Assembly (NCBI GenBank): GCA_041665785.1
Contig: JBAYIE010000007.1
Location: 45,379 to 109,378 of the forward strand
Reading direction: 5' to 3'
Length of the DNA stretch: 64,000 nucleotides
DNA from: JBAYIE01 sp041665785
GTDB lineage: Bacteria; Bacteroidota; Bacteroidia; UKL13-3
The position numbers were made by a program, and so were the translations under genes. Of this stretch, positions 52,559 to 61,936 are shown one piece after another (position 1 is the first letter of the stretch; each line of letters starts with the position of its first letter). The notes beneath the pieces are model-generated. The model did no database searches. It was given only the letters and a program-made list of their open reading frames with translations, and was not told the origin of the DNA.

Positions 52559-54742
52559 TTATGATTTTGCTTCAGGAGCCGCAGGATGTTTTTCATCCTC
52601 TTGCGGTTTTTGCTGACGCTCGGGTCTTGGCAACAAAACCTTATGCGATAATTTCAGTTTGCCTGATTTCTTATCTACTTCAATCAGCTTCACTTTGATT
52701 TCGTCGCCTACTTTCAATACGCCTTCCATGCTTGGCAGACGCGACCAGCTGATTTCAGAGATATGCAATAAGCCGTCTTTTCCCGGAAGGATTTCTACGA
52801 AAGCACCGAAGTCTACTACGGTTTTTACTTTACCTACGTATTCATCTCCTACGGTTGGAACAGATACAATGCCTTTGATGATATCGATGGCTTTGCGCAT
52901 GGCCTCTCCGTTGGTTGCAGCTACTTCTACTACACCGGTATTACCTACTTCGGTAATGGAAATGGTAGCTCCGGTATCTTTCTGAATGCCCTGAATTACT
53001 TTTCCACCAGGTCCGATTACCGCACCGATAAATTCTTTATCGATGATGAGGGTTTCGATACGCGGTGCATGTGGTTTGTAATCAGCTGCCGGTTTCGACA
53101 TGGTTTTGTTCATTTCGCCCATGATGTGCAAACGTCCGGCTTTTGCCTGATTCAACGCTTCTTCCACCATTTCCCATTTCAAACCGTTGATCTTGATATC
53201 CATCTGACAAGCCACGATTCCTTTGCTGGTTCCTACTACTTTGAAATCCATATCGCCCAAATGATCTTCGTCGCCGAGGATATCCGACAATACTGCATAC
53301 TTACCGGTTTTCTCATCGGTGATCAAACCCATGGCAATTCCGCTCACGGCATCTTTGATTTTAATACCGGCATCCATCAGCGCCAGTGATCCTGCACAAA
53401 CAGTTGCCATCGATGACGAACCATTGGATTCCAGAATATCAGAAACAATACGGATGGTATACGGACTTTCTTCAACACCCGGCAATACGCGTTTCAAACC
53501 ACGCATGGCCAGATTTCCGTGTCCGATTTCGCGTCGGCCCGGACCGCGGTTAGGTTTTACCTCACCGGTAGAGAAAGAAGGGAAATTGTAATGCAGCAGG
53601 AATTTGTTGTAACCGTACATCATCGGTGCGTCGAGCAATTGCTCGTCTTGTTTGGTACCCAGCGTAACCGAAGTTAACGATTGGGTTTCGCCGCGGGTAA
53701 ATACAGCTGATCCGTGTGCTGCAGGTAAGTAACTTACTTCGCTCCAGATCGGACGTACCTGATCCAGGTTACGGCCATCGAGGCGTGTACGATCGTTGAG
53801 GATCATGGCACGCACGGCATCGTATTCTACGTGGTGGAAATATTTGTTGATTAAGAATTTATCCGGGGTTGCTTCTGATCCCAATGGGTAGATAGCTGCC
53901 ACAAACTCTTCGCGCACTTTTTTAAATGCATCGCTGCGCTCGGCTTTGCCGGCTTTCGATTTGGCAATGGCATAATATTTATCGTAAGCGTAATCGTGAA
54001 TTTGTTTTTGCAATACCTCGTCGCTGCGTTCGTGGTTGTAAATACGTGCTGCTTTACGTCCACCCAGCATTTCGCATAATTCCCACTGCGCTTTACACTG
54101 TGCTTTAATCGCATCGTGAGCTACTTTTAAAGCAGCCAGCATATCCACTTCACTTACTTCAGCACATTCGCCTTCAACCATGTTCAAATCGTGTTCGGTT
54201 CCGGCCACAATCAGATCGATATCGGCATTGGCCAACTCGTCGGTATAAGGATTGATTTTGAATTGTCCGTTGATGCGGGCAACACGTACTTCAGAGATAG
54301 GTCCGTTAAACGGAATATCGCTCATCATCAGTGCAGCTGAGGCGGCTAAGCCTACGAGGCAATCCGGCATCAGATTTTTATCCGAAGAAATCAATTGCAG
54401 CATTACCTGTGTATCGGCATGATAGTCTTCCGGAAATAATGGGCGAAGGGCACGGTCGACAATGCGGCTGACCAATACTTCGTAATCGCTCAGTTTTGCT
54501 TCACGTTTGTGAAAGCTTCCGGGGATCCGTCCTACGGCTGCAAATTTTTCCTGGTAATCCACCGTAAGTGGCATAAAATCTACATCTTCTTTCGCTTCTT
54601 TGGCGGATACTGTGGTAGCCAGAATCATGGTATCACCCATTTTTACGACTACAGATCCGTCGGCCTGTTTAGCCAATTTGCCTGTTTCAATGGAAATGGA
54701 CCGTCCATCTCCCAGGTCTAACATTTTTGTTGTTGGTTTCAT
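52559..54742 (-). CDS. pnp: Polyribonucleotide nucleotidyltransferase (PNPase)
   Basis: Degrades RNA 3' to 5' by phosphorolysis in the degradosome. I chose the ATG at 54742 (MKPTTKMLDLGDGRS, 727 residues) because the preceding in-frame residues are not family-like. Two RNase PH domains (about 10-225 and 320-550; FTRGETQSLTSVTLGT, then RREIGHGNLAMRGL and SDILESNGSSSMATVC) are followed by a KH domain (KEFIGAVIGPGGKVIQ) and an S1 domain (VGKVKTVVDFGAFVEILPGKDGLLHISEIS). rpsO is the adjacent upstream gene, the widespread rpsO-pnp order. Confidence 0.97.
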   Translation of the reverse strand: MKPTTKMLDLGDGRSISIETGKLAKQADGSVVVKMGDTMILATTVSAKEAKEDVDFMPLTVDYQEKFAAVGRIPGSFHKREAKLSDYEVLVSRIVDRALRPLFPEDYHADTQVMLQLISSDKNLMPDCLVGLAASAALMMSDIPFNGPISEVRVARINGQFKINPYTDELANADIDLIVAGTEHDLNMVEGECAEVSEVDMLAALKVAHDAIKAQCKAQWELCEMLGGRKAARIYNHERSDEVLQKQIHDYAYDKYYAIAKSKAGKAERSDAFKKVREEFVAAIYPLGSEATPDKFLINKYFHHVEYDAVRAMILNDRTRLDGRNLDQVRPIWSEVSYLPAAHGSAVFTRGETQSLTSVTLGTKQDEQLLDAPMMYGYNKFLLHYNFPSFSTGEVKPNRGPGRREIGHGNLAMRGLKRVLPGVEESPYTIRIVSDILESNGSSSMATVCAGSLALMDAGIKIKDAVSGIAMGLITDEKTGKYAVLSDILGDEDHLGDMDFKVVGTSKGIVACQMDIKINGLKWEMVEEALNQAKAGRLHIMGEMNKTMSKPAADYKPHAPRIETLIIDKEFIGAVIGPGGKVIQGIQKDTGATISITEVGNTGVVEVAATNGEAMRKAIDIIKGIVSVPTVGDEYVGKVKTVVDFGAFVEILPGKDGLLHISEISWSRLPSMEGVLKVGDEIKVKLIEVDKKSGKLKLSHKVLLPRPERQQKPQEDEKHPAAPEAKS

Positions 54743-54841
54743 TTTGTTTTTTTTATCCGCCCGGCTAAATGCCAAAGCGGGTTCCTCTTGCCGCTGACTT
54801 CGTGAAGGCTGTTCCGGCGCGGCTTTCCGGTAGGCCTGTTT

Positions 54842-54871
54842 AAAAAGCAAAAGCAGGACAATGGCCCTGCT
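54842..54871 (-). terminator. Terminator or attenuator between rpsO and pnp
   Basis: On the minus strand AGCAGG...CCTGCT (54852-54871) is followed by TTTGCTTTTT. It lies about 75 bases after rpsO and 100 bases before the pnp start, so it may limit read-through from rpsO. Confidence 0.7.
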
Positions 54872-54945
54872 TGCTGAATGTTATCGGATAAAATGGAATA
54901 CGTTTCGTGCCCGGTTTCCCGGCGAATGATCCAAATGGCCTTGCA

Positions 54946-55221
54946 TTACTTACGGATTTCCAATTCTTTGATAATCGCGCGGTAACGGAAGATGTCCGTT
55001 TTCATAAGATAATCGAGTTGAGAACGTCTTTTACCTACCAGTTTCACCAGACTGAGCTCCGCCGAAAAGTCTTTTTTATTGCTTTTCAGGTGCCCGGTTA
55101 TATGATTGATCCGGTCTGTAAATAAGGCGATCTGACTCTCAGCTGAGCCTGTGTCGGTTACCGACTTGGCTTTACCGTACTTTTCGAAGATTTCTTGTTT
55201 CTTCTCGGTGGTCAAATGCAT
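54946..55221 (-). CDS. rpsO: 30S ribosomal protein S15
   Basis: Binds 16S rRNA in the 30S platform. With the ATG at 55221 (MHLTTEKKQEIFEKYG) the protein is 91 residues, close to the family's usual 89; the frame upstream gives a non-family extension. Conserved blocks are DTGSAESQIALFTDRINHITGHLKSN and SLVKLVGKRRSQLDYL, with RYRAIIKELEIRK at the end. It precedes pnp, as in many bacteria. Confidence 0.97.
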   Translation of the reverse strand: MHLTTEKKQEIFEKYGKAKSVTDTGSAESQIALFTDRINHITGHLKSNKKDFSAELSLVKLVGKRRSQLDYLMKTDIFRYRAIIKELEIRK

Positions 55222-55306
55222 GTGTTTACTTGTTTTAAGTGATGAATATAAAATACAGGGGTGCAAATATATTGGCTTTGCTGCTGAATACCAAATTCGT
55301 TGGTGC

Positions 55307-56182
55307 TCAACCGGCGGTTTCCCGTGTAGGTTGAACCTTATTGGCCAATAAATACAATAACTTACTGATTTTCAGCTTTAATTCGGTACGCGGAACGATT
55401 ATGTCTACAAACCCGTGTTCGAGCAGAAATTCAGAACTCTGAAATCCTTTAGGCAGGTCTTTACCGATGGTTTCGCGGATTACGCGTGGACCTGCAAATC
55501 CTATCAGCGCTTCAGGTTCGGCTATATTAAAATCGCCCAGCATGGCAAATGAAGCTGTAACTCCACCGGTTGTAGGGTCGGTAAGCAGTGAAATATAGGG
55601 AATGCCTTCTTTTCCAAGCAAAGCCAGTTTAGCCGAAGTTTTTGCCATTTGCATCAGTGAGAAAGCAGCTTCCATCATGCGGGCACCACCCGATTTGGAG
55701 ATGATCATAAACGGAATACGCTTCTCGCGGGAATAATCGATGCCGCGCGCAATTTTTTCGCCCATAACCGAACCCATCGATCCGCCAATAAAATTAAAAT
55801 CCATACAGGCTACAACCAGTCCGATACCGTTTACATTCCCGGCTCCAACGCGCAATGCATCGTTCATGCCGGTTTTGCTTTGCGATTCGGCAAGGCGTAA
55901 TTTATAGTCTTTGGTATCGGTAAAATGCAGAGGATCGGTAGGTTTGATATTCGTAAACAATTCCTCGTATTCGTTCTGGTCAAACAAAATGGAGAAATAT
56001 TCCTTTGAACCAATTTTATCGTGGTAGTTACAACTCGGACATACGAAACAATTAGCCTCGTGATCCGTAGTGAGAATGGCCTTCTTGCAACGGGGGCATT
56101 TGTGCCACAAACCATCAGGAGTGGATTTCTTCTCTTCGGTAGAAGTGGTGATTCCTTCTTTGACGCGTTTAAACCAACTCAT
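55307..56182 (-). CDS. accD: Acetyl-CoA carboxylase carboxyltransferase beta subunit
   Basis: Transfers carboxyl from biotin to acetyl-CoA to make malonyl-CoA, with AccA as partner. The 291-residue protein has a zinc ribbon at the N-terminus (WHKCPRCKKAI, CFVCPSCNYH) and the crotonase-fold core with GGSMGSVMGEKIARGIDYS, SKSGGARMMEAAFSLMQM and LLTDPTTGGVTASFAMLGD. accA is not in this window. A repeat region of 159 bases separates it from fbaB upstream. Confidence 0.97.
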   Translation of the reverse strand: MSWFKRVKEGITTSTEEKKSTPDGLWHKCPRCKKAILTTDHEANCFVCPSCNYHDKIGSKEYFSILFDQNEYEELFTNIKPTDPLHFTDTKDYKLRLAESQSKTGMNDALRVGAGNVNGIGLVVACMDFNFIGGSMGSVMGEKIARGIDYSREKRIPFMIISKSGGARMMEAAFSLMQMAKTSAKLALLGKEGIPYISLLTDPTTGGVTASFAMLGDFNIAEPEALIGFAGPRVIRETIGKDLPKGFQSSEFLLEHGFVDIIVPRTELKLKISKLLYLLANKVQPTRETAG

Positions 56183-56189
56183 TGGGGAT

Positions 56190-56341
56190 CGTTAATTGTT
56201 AATGGTTATTGGTTAATCGTTAATGGTTATTCGTTAATAGTTATTCGTTATTAAGTTAATGGTTATTGAGTTACTTCTCAGGAGAATGATGCTTCAAGGG
56301 TACACCGAATAACAAATAACTTAATAACGAATAACGAGTAA
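56190..56341. repeat. TAATGGTTATT-type degenerate repeats
   Basis: About eight imperfect units of TTAATGGTTATTCG or its complement fill most of the gap between accD and fbaB, with a unique stretch near 56275-56305. The same unit occurs at 43475-43600. The array is non-coding and some frames run through it as VNGYWLIVNGYSL, which explains spurious open frames. Confidence 0.7.
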
Positions 56342-57394
56342 CTATGCCAGCGTGATGGACTTGTCGAGGTAAACATCCTGAATAGCATTCAACAGGGCAA
56401 TACCATCTTTCATCGGTTTCTGGAAAGCTTTACGTCCGGAAATCAGACCCTGACCACCGGCGCGTTTGTTTACCACTGCAGTATAAACGGCTTCGGCCAT
56501 ATCGCTGGCGCCTTTGCTTTCTCCACCTGAATTGATCAATCCCTGACGTCCCATATAGCAATTGGCTACCTGGTAGCGGGCAAGGTCAATCGGGTTGTTG
56601 GACGATAATTGGGTATATACTTTTTCGTGTGTTTTGCCAAAGTTGAGGGCAGTATATCCACCGTTTACATTGGGTAATTTTTGTTTGATGATGTCGGCCT
56701 GAATGGTAACTCCCAGGTGATTGGCTTGTCCGGTAAGATCGGCAGCAGTATGGTAATCTACTCCGTCTTTTTTGAAAGAACCGTTGCGTAAGTAACACCA
56801 AAGAATGGTTGGCATTCCGAGTTCGTGTGCGCGTTCGAATGCAGCAGCAACTTCCTGAATCTGACGGGCCGATTCGTCGGAACCGAAATAGATTGTTGCG
56901 CCAATGGCAGCAGCACCCAGGTTCCAGGCCTCGTCTACCGAACCAAACATGATCTGGTCGAATTTATTGGGATAAGAAAGGAATTCATTGTGGTTGATTT
57001 TCACAATGAAAGGAATTTTATGGGCATACGATCTGGAGCAGGCAGCCAAAACGCCATAGGTAGAAGCAACCGCGTTGCAACCGCCTTCAATGGCAAGTTT
57101 TACAATATTTTCCGGATCAAAAAAAGCAGGATTGGGAGCAAATGAAGCGCCGGCACTGTGTTCGATACCCTGATCTACAGGAAGAATAGATACATATCCG
57201 GTATTGGCCAAACGTCCGTGTCCGTAGATGGACTGGAGGTTACGCAATACCTGTGGGTTACGGTTGCTCTGTACAAAAATACGATCCACAAAATCAGGAC
57301 CCGGAGCATGCAGTTGATCTTTGCTGATTGTTTTACATTCGTGTTTTAATAAAGAGTCGGCCTTATCGCCTAATAATTCTACAATTTTGCTCAT
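56342..57394 (-). CDS. fbaB: Class I fructose-bisphosphate aldolase (DhnA/FbaB family)
   Basis: Cleaves fructose 1,6-bisphosphate in glycolysis through a Schiff base. The 350-residue protein shows SILPVDQGIEHSAGASF near residue 70, then GGCNAVASTYGVLA, VKINHNEFLSYPN, GAAAIGATIYFGSDES and GMPTILWCYLRNG. The expected Schiff-base lysine is in ADIIKQKLP, and the phosphate-binding end is INSGGESKGASDMAEAV. The start is divergent from the GNAT gene at 57447. Confidence 0.93.
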   Translation of the reverse strand: MSKIVELLGDKADSLLKHECKTISKDQLHAPGPDFVDRIFVQSNRNPQVLRNLQSIYGHGRLANTGYVSILPVDQGIEHSAGASFAPNPAFFDPENIVKLAIEGGCNAVASTYGVLAACSRSYAHKIPFIVKINHNEFLSYPNKFDQIMFGSVDEAWNLGAAAIGATIYFGSDESARQIQEVAAAFERAHELGMPTILWCYLRNGSFKKDGVDYHTAADLTGQANHLGVTIQADIIKQKLPNVNGGYTALNFGKTHEKVYTQLSSNNPIDLARYQVANCYMGRQGLINSGGESKGASDMAEAVYTAVVNKRAGGQGLISGRKAFQKPMKDGIALLNAIQDVYLDKSITLA

Positions 57395-57410
57395 ATTGTT
57401 AAAGGTAAAT

Positions 57411-57418
57411 TAAGTTTG
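57411..57418 (+). promoter_or_regulatory. Promoter of the GNAT gene
   Basis: TAAGTTTG is a perfect TAnnTTTG match 28 bases before the ATG. TTTG at 57386-57389 is a -33 candidate at 21-bp spacing. Confidence 0.55.
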
Positions 57419-57446
57419 CAAACATAAACCTTTTTTTGAAACCCGT

Positions 57447-57866
57447 ATGATGATAAAAGTAATACCCGTAACAACTCCTGAAGAGCTTGCAGAAGTGCAT
57501 CGTATCCGGCGTATTGTTTTTGTGGAAGAGCAACAGTGTCCACCCGAACTGGAGTATGAGTTTGAAGAAGAGTCGAATCATTTTCTGGCATACGTGGATG
57601 GCGCGCCGGCGGGTGCAGCCCGCTGGCGCGCCACCGATTACGGATTCAAACTCGAACGCTTTTCGGTATTGCAAGAGTTTCGTGGTTTACGTGTCGGACA
57701 AGCCCTGTTGAGCAATGTGATTTCTGCTTTACCCGTTGAACGAAAACCGGTGTATCTGCATGCTCAATATACGGCAGTCGGGTTTTATAAAAAGTATGGT
57801 TTTATTGTTGAAGGGGAACACTTTTGGGAAGCGGGAATTGAACACGTGAAAATGCATTTGCATTGA
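57447..57866 (+). CDS. GNAT-family N-acetyltransferase
   Basis: A 139-residue cytosolic acyltransferase. The acetyl-CoA loop is EFRGLRVGQALLSNVI (Q/RxxGxA type) near residues 77-92, followed by PVYLHAQYTAVGFYKKYGFIVEGEHFWEAGI, the usual beta6-beta7 region of small ElaA-like members. The N-terminal block IKVIPVTTPEELAEVHRIRRIVFVEEQ also fits. The acceptor substrate is unknown. It ends two bases from the convergent ABC transporter gene. Confidence 0.88.
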   Translation: MMIKVIPVTTPEELAEVHRIRRIVFVEEQQCPPELEYEFEEESNHFLAYVDGAPAGAARWRATDYGFKLERFSVLQEFRGLRVGQALLSNVISALPVERKPVYLHAQYTAVGFYKKYGFIVEGEHFWEAGIEHVKMHLH

Positions 57867-57868
57867 GA

Positions 57869-59692
57869 TTAATCTCCCAATTGCTGCATATCGTTCAATT
57901 GCTTGTATAAACCTTCTTCTTTCAGCAATTCCTGATGGGTACCCGATTGTACAATTTCGCCTTTATCCAAAACCACAATCAGATCGGAATTTACAATGGT
58001 GCTTAAGCGGTGCGCGATCACTATGGTGGTACGGTTTTTCATCACGTTTGACAAAGCATCCTGTACCAACCTTTCCGAAGTGGTATCCAATGCCGAGGTA
58101 GCCTCGTCCAAAATCATGATCTGCGGATTTTTAAAAACCGCTCGGGCAATGCTGATGCGTTGTTTTTGTCCGCCACTCAGTTTGTTTCCACGATCGCCTA
58201 TATTGGTTTGATACCCGTTTTCGGTATCCATAATAAATCCATGAGCATTGGCAATTTGTGCCGCTTCTTCCACCTGATCGGCTTTGGCTCCGGGTTGTCC
58301 AAAAGCAATATTGTAATAAATGGAGTCGTTGAACAGAATGGATTCCTGCGAAACCATTCCCATCAGTTTACGCAATTCCAGAATTTTATATTTACGAATG
58401 TCTACACCATCAATCATCACCTGCCCTTCGGTAGGATCGTAAAACCGGGGAATCAGATCCGTGAAGGTTGATTTGCCTCCTCCGCTTGGACCTACCAGAG
58501 CCACCGTTTGTCCTTTGCGAATGGTGAGGTTGATGTTTTTCAAAACCGGTTCGTTGTTGTACGAGAAACTCACATTCCGGAATTCGATGGTTTCGTTAAA
58601 GTGATGAATGGGTTGCGCCATCGGATGCTCTACGATTTTCTCTTCACTCTGCAATACCTCTTCGATACGGTTGAGGGAAATGATTCCTTTCTGAAGCTTG
58701 CCATAGGATGTAGAGAAAGCTTTGGCCGGCGGAATCAACCGGGAGAAAATACCTACGAATCCGATAAAAATATCAGCGGTCATGCCTCCGTCGTTATTCA
58801 AAACCATACGTCCGCCAATCCACAAGATGAAAGCTAAAATGGCAATGGTCAGGGTTTCCGACATGGGTGAAGCAGCATCCAGCAAGCGGTTGCCTTTGAT
58901 GTTTACTTTGGTAAAGGCGAGGTTGTGTTGCTTGAATTTTTTCCCCAGATAATCCTGTGCATTAAAGGCTTTGATGATGCGGATGCCCATCAGCGTTTCT
59001 TCAAACATCGACATCAGGGTATCCAGTTTGCTCTGCCCTTTGCGCGCCTGATTTTTCAAACTCTTGGTAATGGTTCCTAAAAAAAATACGATTACCGGTA
59101 AACACAGGAAAATAATTAACGTGAGCATCGGACTGATCCAGATCAGGGCAATGAGTGCGATGATAATATTAAACGGTTCTTTGAAGATGCCTTCCAGTGA
59201 ACTGAAGATGGCGTATTCCAGTTCATACATATCATTGGCCATGCGGGTTAAGAGATCGCCTTTGCGCTCCGAAGAAAAATAGGAAAGGGGCAGAACCAAT
59301 ACATGCTGAAACATCTGATCGCGCAAATCTTTTACCACATTGTTGCGCAAGGGTACCATATAATACAAAGCCAGAAAACGGCAAATATTTTTTAAGGTAA
59401 CAATTAAAATAATGAGCAGGCTGATCATCAACAAAGCGAATTCAGCTCCGTGTTCAACGATCACATTGGAAGTATAGAATTTAAAGATGCCGTAAAGGGC
59501 TTCGAAATTCATGGAAAATTCCGGCTTTACCGTCATCAGTTCGTTGGGTTTGAACAAGAGGTTCAGAAACGGAATCAACAGCGCAACCGAGAACAGGTCG
59601 AACAGCGACGACAACATATTGAACAGCGCATTCAGAAATGTATACAGGCGGTATTTGTAAACGTACCTGAAGATTCTGAGAAAGCTTTTCAT
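57869..59692 (-). CDS. MsbA-like ABC exporter (fused permease and ATPase)
   Basis: A 607-residue half-transporter. Six membrane helices (about 20-330) are followed by an ATPase domain: Walker A GPSGGGKST (401-409), Q-loop MVSQES, signature LSGGQKQR (505-512), Walker B IMILDE (526-530) and the H-loop IVIAHRLSTI. It works as a homodimer that exports lipid-linked or hydrophobic compounds. It is the last gene of the glyA-methyltransferase-exporter operon (12-base gap from the methyltransferase). A lipid A or lipid substrate is likely from the family but not shown. Confidence 0.92.
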   Translation of the reverse strand: MKSFLRIFRYVYKYRLYTFLNALFNMLSSLFDLFSVALLIPFLNLLFKPNELMTVKPEFSMNFEALYGIFKFYTSNVIVEHGAEFALLMISLLIILIVTLKNICRFLALYYMVPLRNNVVKDLRDQMFQHVLVLPLSYFSSERKGDLLTRMANDMYELEYAIFSSLEGIFKEPFNIIIALIALIWISPMLTLIIFLCLPVIVFFLGTITKSLKNQARKGQSKLDTLMSMFEETLMGIRIIKAFNAQDYLGKKFKQHNLAFTKVNIKGNRLLDAASPMSETLTIAILAFILWIGGRMVLNNDGGMTADIFIGFVGIFSRLIPPAKAFSTSYGKLQKGIISLNRIEEVLQSEEKIVEHPMAQPIHHFNETIEFRNVSFSYNNEPVLKNINLTIRKGQTVALVGPSGGGKSTFTDLIPRFYDPTEGQVMIDGVDIRKYKILELRKLMGMVSQESILFNDSIYYNIAFGQPGAKADQVEEAAQIANAHGFIMDTENGYQTNIGDRGNKLSGGQKQRISIARAVFKNPQIMILDEATSALDTTSERLVQDALSNVMKNRTTIVIAHRLSTIVNSDLIVVLDKGEIVQSGTHQELLKEEGLYKQLNDMQQLGD

Positions 59693-59704
59693 GCGTTGAT
59701 CGGG

Positions 59705-60505
59705 TTATTTCCAGGCTTTAACAATGAGTCCGGTTCCGGTTTTATGAGTCGTGTAGGTATCAATCCAGTTGAGGATATAACTTACAGGATAAGCCAACAG
59801 GTAGTAAAATGGTAACAGAATAAAAAACAGTTTCGTGGCATTCAGCATCGACATCGGATATTTCATCGATAATTTCCAGGCAATTTTTCCCGGTGTACCA
59901 TACGAGTACAAAATTTCGCTTTGATTGAATCCGGCTTTTTGCAATTTTTCTTTCATCTCCACCACATTGTATCCATCACGAACATGTTCTCCGATAAAGG
60001 ATTCCCCGTGTTCATCGGCATTGCTGCCACCCTGATCGCTCGGTGTCGAAATCAGCAACATCGCTCCCGGTTTCATGCTTTGGTGAAAGTGGCGGAATAC
60101 ATCCACATCTTCCAGAATATGTTCCATCACATCCACACACAATACCAAATCATAGCGATTGGTGGCATGCTGTTTTGTTAAATCGCCGTATGAAAAGGTA
60201 ACGTTGCGTATGCCGCAGCGCCCGAAAAATGCATTGCAATCGGCAATCTGTTCTTCTTTCACATCTACGGCATCAATGGTACATTTGCGGTTGCGGTTGG
60301 CGATGTAAAACGAATACTGTCCGAATCCGGAACCCGCGTCCAGCATAGTAAATGCGGTATTAAAGCCGGGCCACGATTTCAGTTCGCGGTGGATGTGCCA
60401 GGTGCGCAGCAACAGCAAATCGAGCAGTTTGTAAAAGAACTGGCGTAAACCAACAGAGCGGTTAAAAATTTTTCCCAGGTCGTTTTTTATCGGATCGTAT
60501 TCCAT
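59705..60505 (-). CDS. Class I SAM-dependent methyltransferase
   Basis: A 266-residue enzyme with motif I FTMLDAGSGFGQYSFYIA, acidic motif II AVDVKEEQI, and LVLCVDVMEHILEDVDVFRHFHQ. It is of the Methyltransf_11/23 class. The C-terminal region has a hydrophobic run (LFFILLPFYYLLAYPVSYIL) that could anchor it to the membrane. The acceptor is unknown; the next gene, an ABC lipid-type exporter, suggests a lipid or quinone-like substrate (inference). It starts three bases after glyA. Confidence 0.87.
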   Translation of the reverse strand: MEYDPIKNDLGKIFNRSVGLRQFFYKLLDLLLLRTWHIHRELKSWPGFNTAFTMLDAGSGFGQYSFYIANRNRKCTIDAVDVKEEQIADCNAFFGRCGIRNVTFSYGDLTKQHATNRYDLVLCVDVMEHILEDVDVFRHFHQSMKPGAMLLISTPSDQGGSNADEHGESFIGEHVRDGYNVVEMKEKLQKAGFNQSEILYSYGTPGKIAWKLSMKYPMSMLNATKLFFILLPFYYLLAYPVSYILNWIDTYTTHKTGTGLIVKAWK

Positions 60506-60508
60506 GCG

Positions 60509-61804
60509 TTATTGAGCAATCGGTTTATTAAGGTTAGTGTATAAAGGAAAACCGGTCATCAGGGCATTCACCTCCGATTTTACCGCCGACAAGGTAGCTG
60601 CATCTTCCGGTTTTTGAATCACCCGGTCAATCAAATCTACCACTTGTTCCATTTGAGCTTCTTTAAAACCACGGGTGGTTATAGCCGCAGTACCTACGCG
60701 GATGCCGGATGTAACAAAGGGTGATTTATCATCAAAGGGCACCATATTTTTGTTGATGGTGATATCGGCTTGCACCAGTGCATTCTCTGCAGCCTTGCCG
60801 CTTACATTTTTATTGCGCAGATCAATCAGCATCAAATGATTGTCGGTGCCACCGGAAATGATGTGGTAACCACGTGTGATAAATGCCTTGGCCATAGCCT
60901 GCGCATTTTCTTTCACCTGACGGGTATATTGTGCATATTCGTCGGTAAGCGCTTCGCCAAAGGCAACGGCTTTTGCAGCAATCACATGTTCCAGCGGACC
61001 TCCTTGTGTTCCCGGAAATACAGCACCATCCAAAACAGCGCTCATCATTTTTAATTCACCCTTCGGCGTTTTTTGTCCGAATGGATTTTCAAAATCCTGT
61101 CCCATCATGATGATTCCACCACGCGGACCACGCAATGTTTTATGTGTGGTTGAACTTACAATATGGCAATGCGTCATGGGATTGTTGAGCAAATGCGTAG
61201 CGATCAAACCGGCCGGGTGAGCAATATCCGCTAACAGCAAGGCACCCACCGACTCGGCTATTTCGCGCAAGCGGGCATAGTCCCAATCGCGTGAATAAGC
61301 AGAAGCACCGCAAATCATCAGTTTCGGTTTTTCCTTGTGGGCAATGGCTTCCACCTTGTTATAATCTATGATGCCGGTTTCTCTTTCTACCCCGTAAAAC
61401 GATGGGACATATAATTTACCGGAGAAATTTACCGGTGAGCCATGCGTTAAATGCCCGCCGTGCGATAAATCAAAACCGAGGATTTTATCTCCGGCATTCA
61501 AACAGCCGAGCATTACTGCTGCATTGGCTTGCGCACCGCTATGCGGTTGTACATTGGCCCATGCAGCTCCGAATAATTTTTTCAACCGATCGATGGCCAG
61601 GTTTTCAATCTCGTCGACTACTTCGCATCCGCCGTAATAGCGCTTCCCCGGCAGACCTTCGGCGTATTTGTTGGTACAAACACTGCCCATAGCTTGCATC
61701 ACTTGCGGGGTAACAAAATTTTCGGATGCAATGAGCTCAAGGCCATGCTCTTGCCGGGCACGTTCTTTATCAATGAGGTCAAATACGGTGGAGTCGGTTT
61801 TCAT
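60509..61804 (-). CDS. glyA: Serine hydroxymethyltransferase
   Basis: Converts serine and tetrahydrofolate to glycine and methylene-tetrahydrofolate. The 431-residue PLP enzyme has ELIASENFVTPQVMQAMGS, NKYAEGLPGKRYYGGCE, NVQPHSGAQANAAV, and SSTTHKTLRGPRGG with the PLP lysine K222. It is cytosolic and of normal length. It heads an operon with a methyltransferase and an ABC exporter. A -7 element TAAATTGC lies upstream of the ATG. Confidence 0.97.
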   Translation of the reverse strand: MKTDSTVFDLIDKERARQEHGLELIASENFVTPQVMQAMGSVCTNKYAEGLPGKRYYGGCEVVDEIENLAIDRLKKLFGAAWANVQPHSGAQANAAVMLGCLNAGDKILGFDLSHGGHLTHGSPVNFSGKLYVPSFYGVERETGIIDYNKVEAIAHKEKPKLMICGASAYSRDWDYARLREIAESVGALLLADIAHPAGLIATHLLNNPMTHCHIVSSTTHKTLRGPRGGIIMMGQDFENPFGQKTPKGELKMMSAVLDGAVFPGTQGGPLEHVIAAKAVAFGEALTDEYAQYTRQVKENAQAMAKAFITRGYHIISGGTDNHLMLIDLRNKNVSGKAAENALVQADITINKNMVPFDDKSPFVTSGIRVGTAAITTRGFKEAQMEQVVDLIDRVIQKPEDAATLSAVKSEVNALMTGFPLYTNLNKPIAQ

Positions 61805-61866
61805 GATTTTAGGGTCGAAATGTTGCGCAATTTAAGGATTTGACTTGAATGCAAAAGACAAAGGCT

Positions 61867-61874
61867 TAACTTTG
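61867..61874 (+). promoter_or_regulatory. Promoter of the nucleotidyltransferase gene
   Basis: TAACTTTG is a perfect TAnnTTTG match with TTG at 61845-61847 at 19-bp spacing, a good -33/-7 pair. The leader to the ATG at 61937 is about 55 bases. Confidence 0.65.
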
Positions 61875-61936
61875 AGAAAAACTTGTAAACCATTGCCTGC
61901 ACAAAGGCGAAGGTAGTTGAGTTAAAGCAAAAGTTC

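Noticed and set aside
56021..56254. Open frame containing VNGYWLIVNGYSLIV
   Set aside because: It is antisense to accD and continues into the TAATGGTTATT repeat array; the peptide pattern is a product of the repeat.
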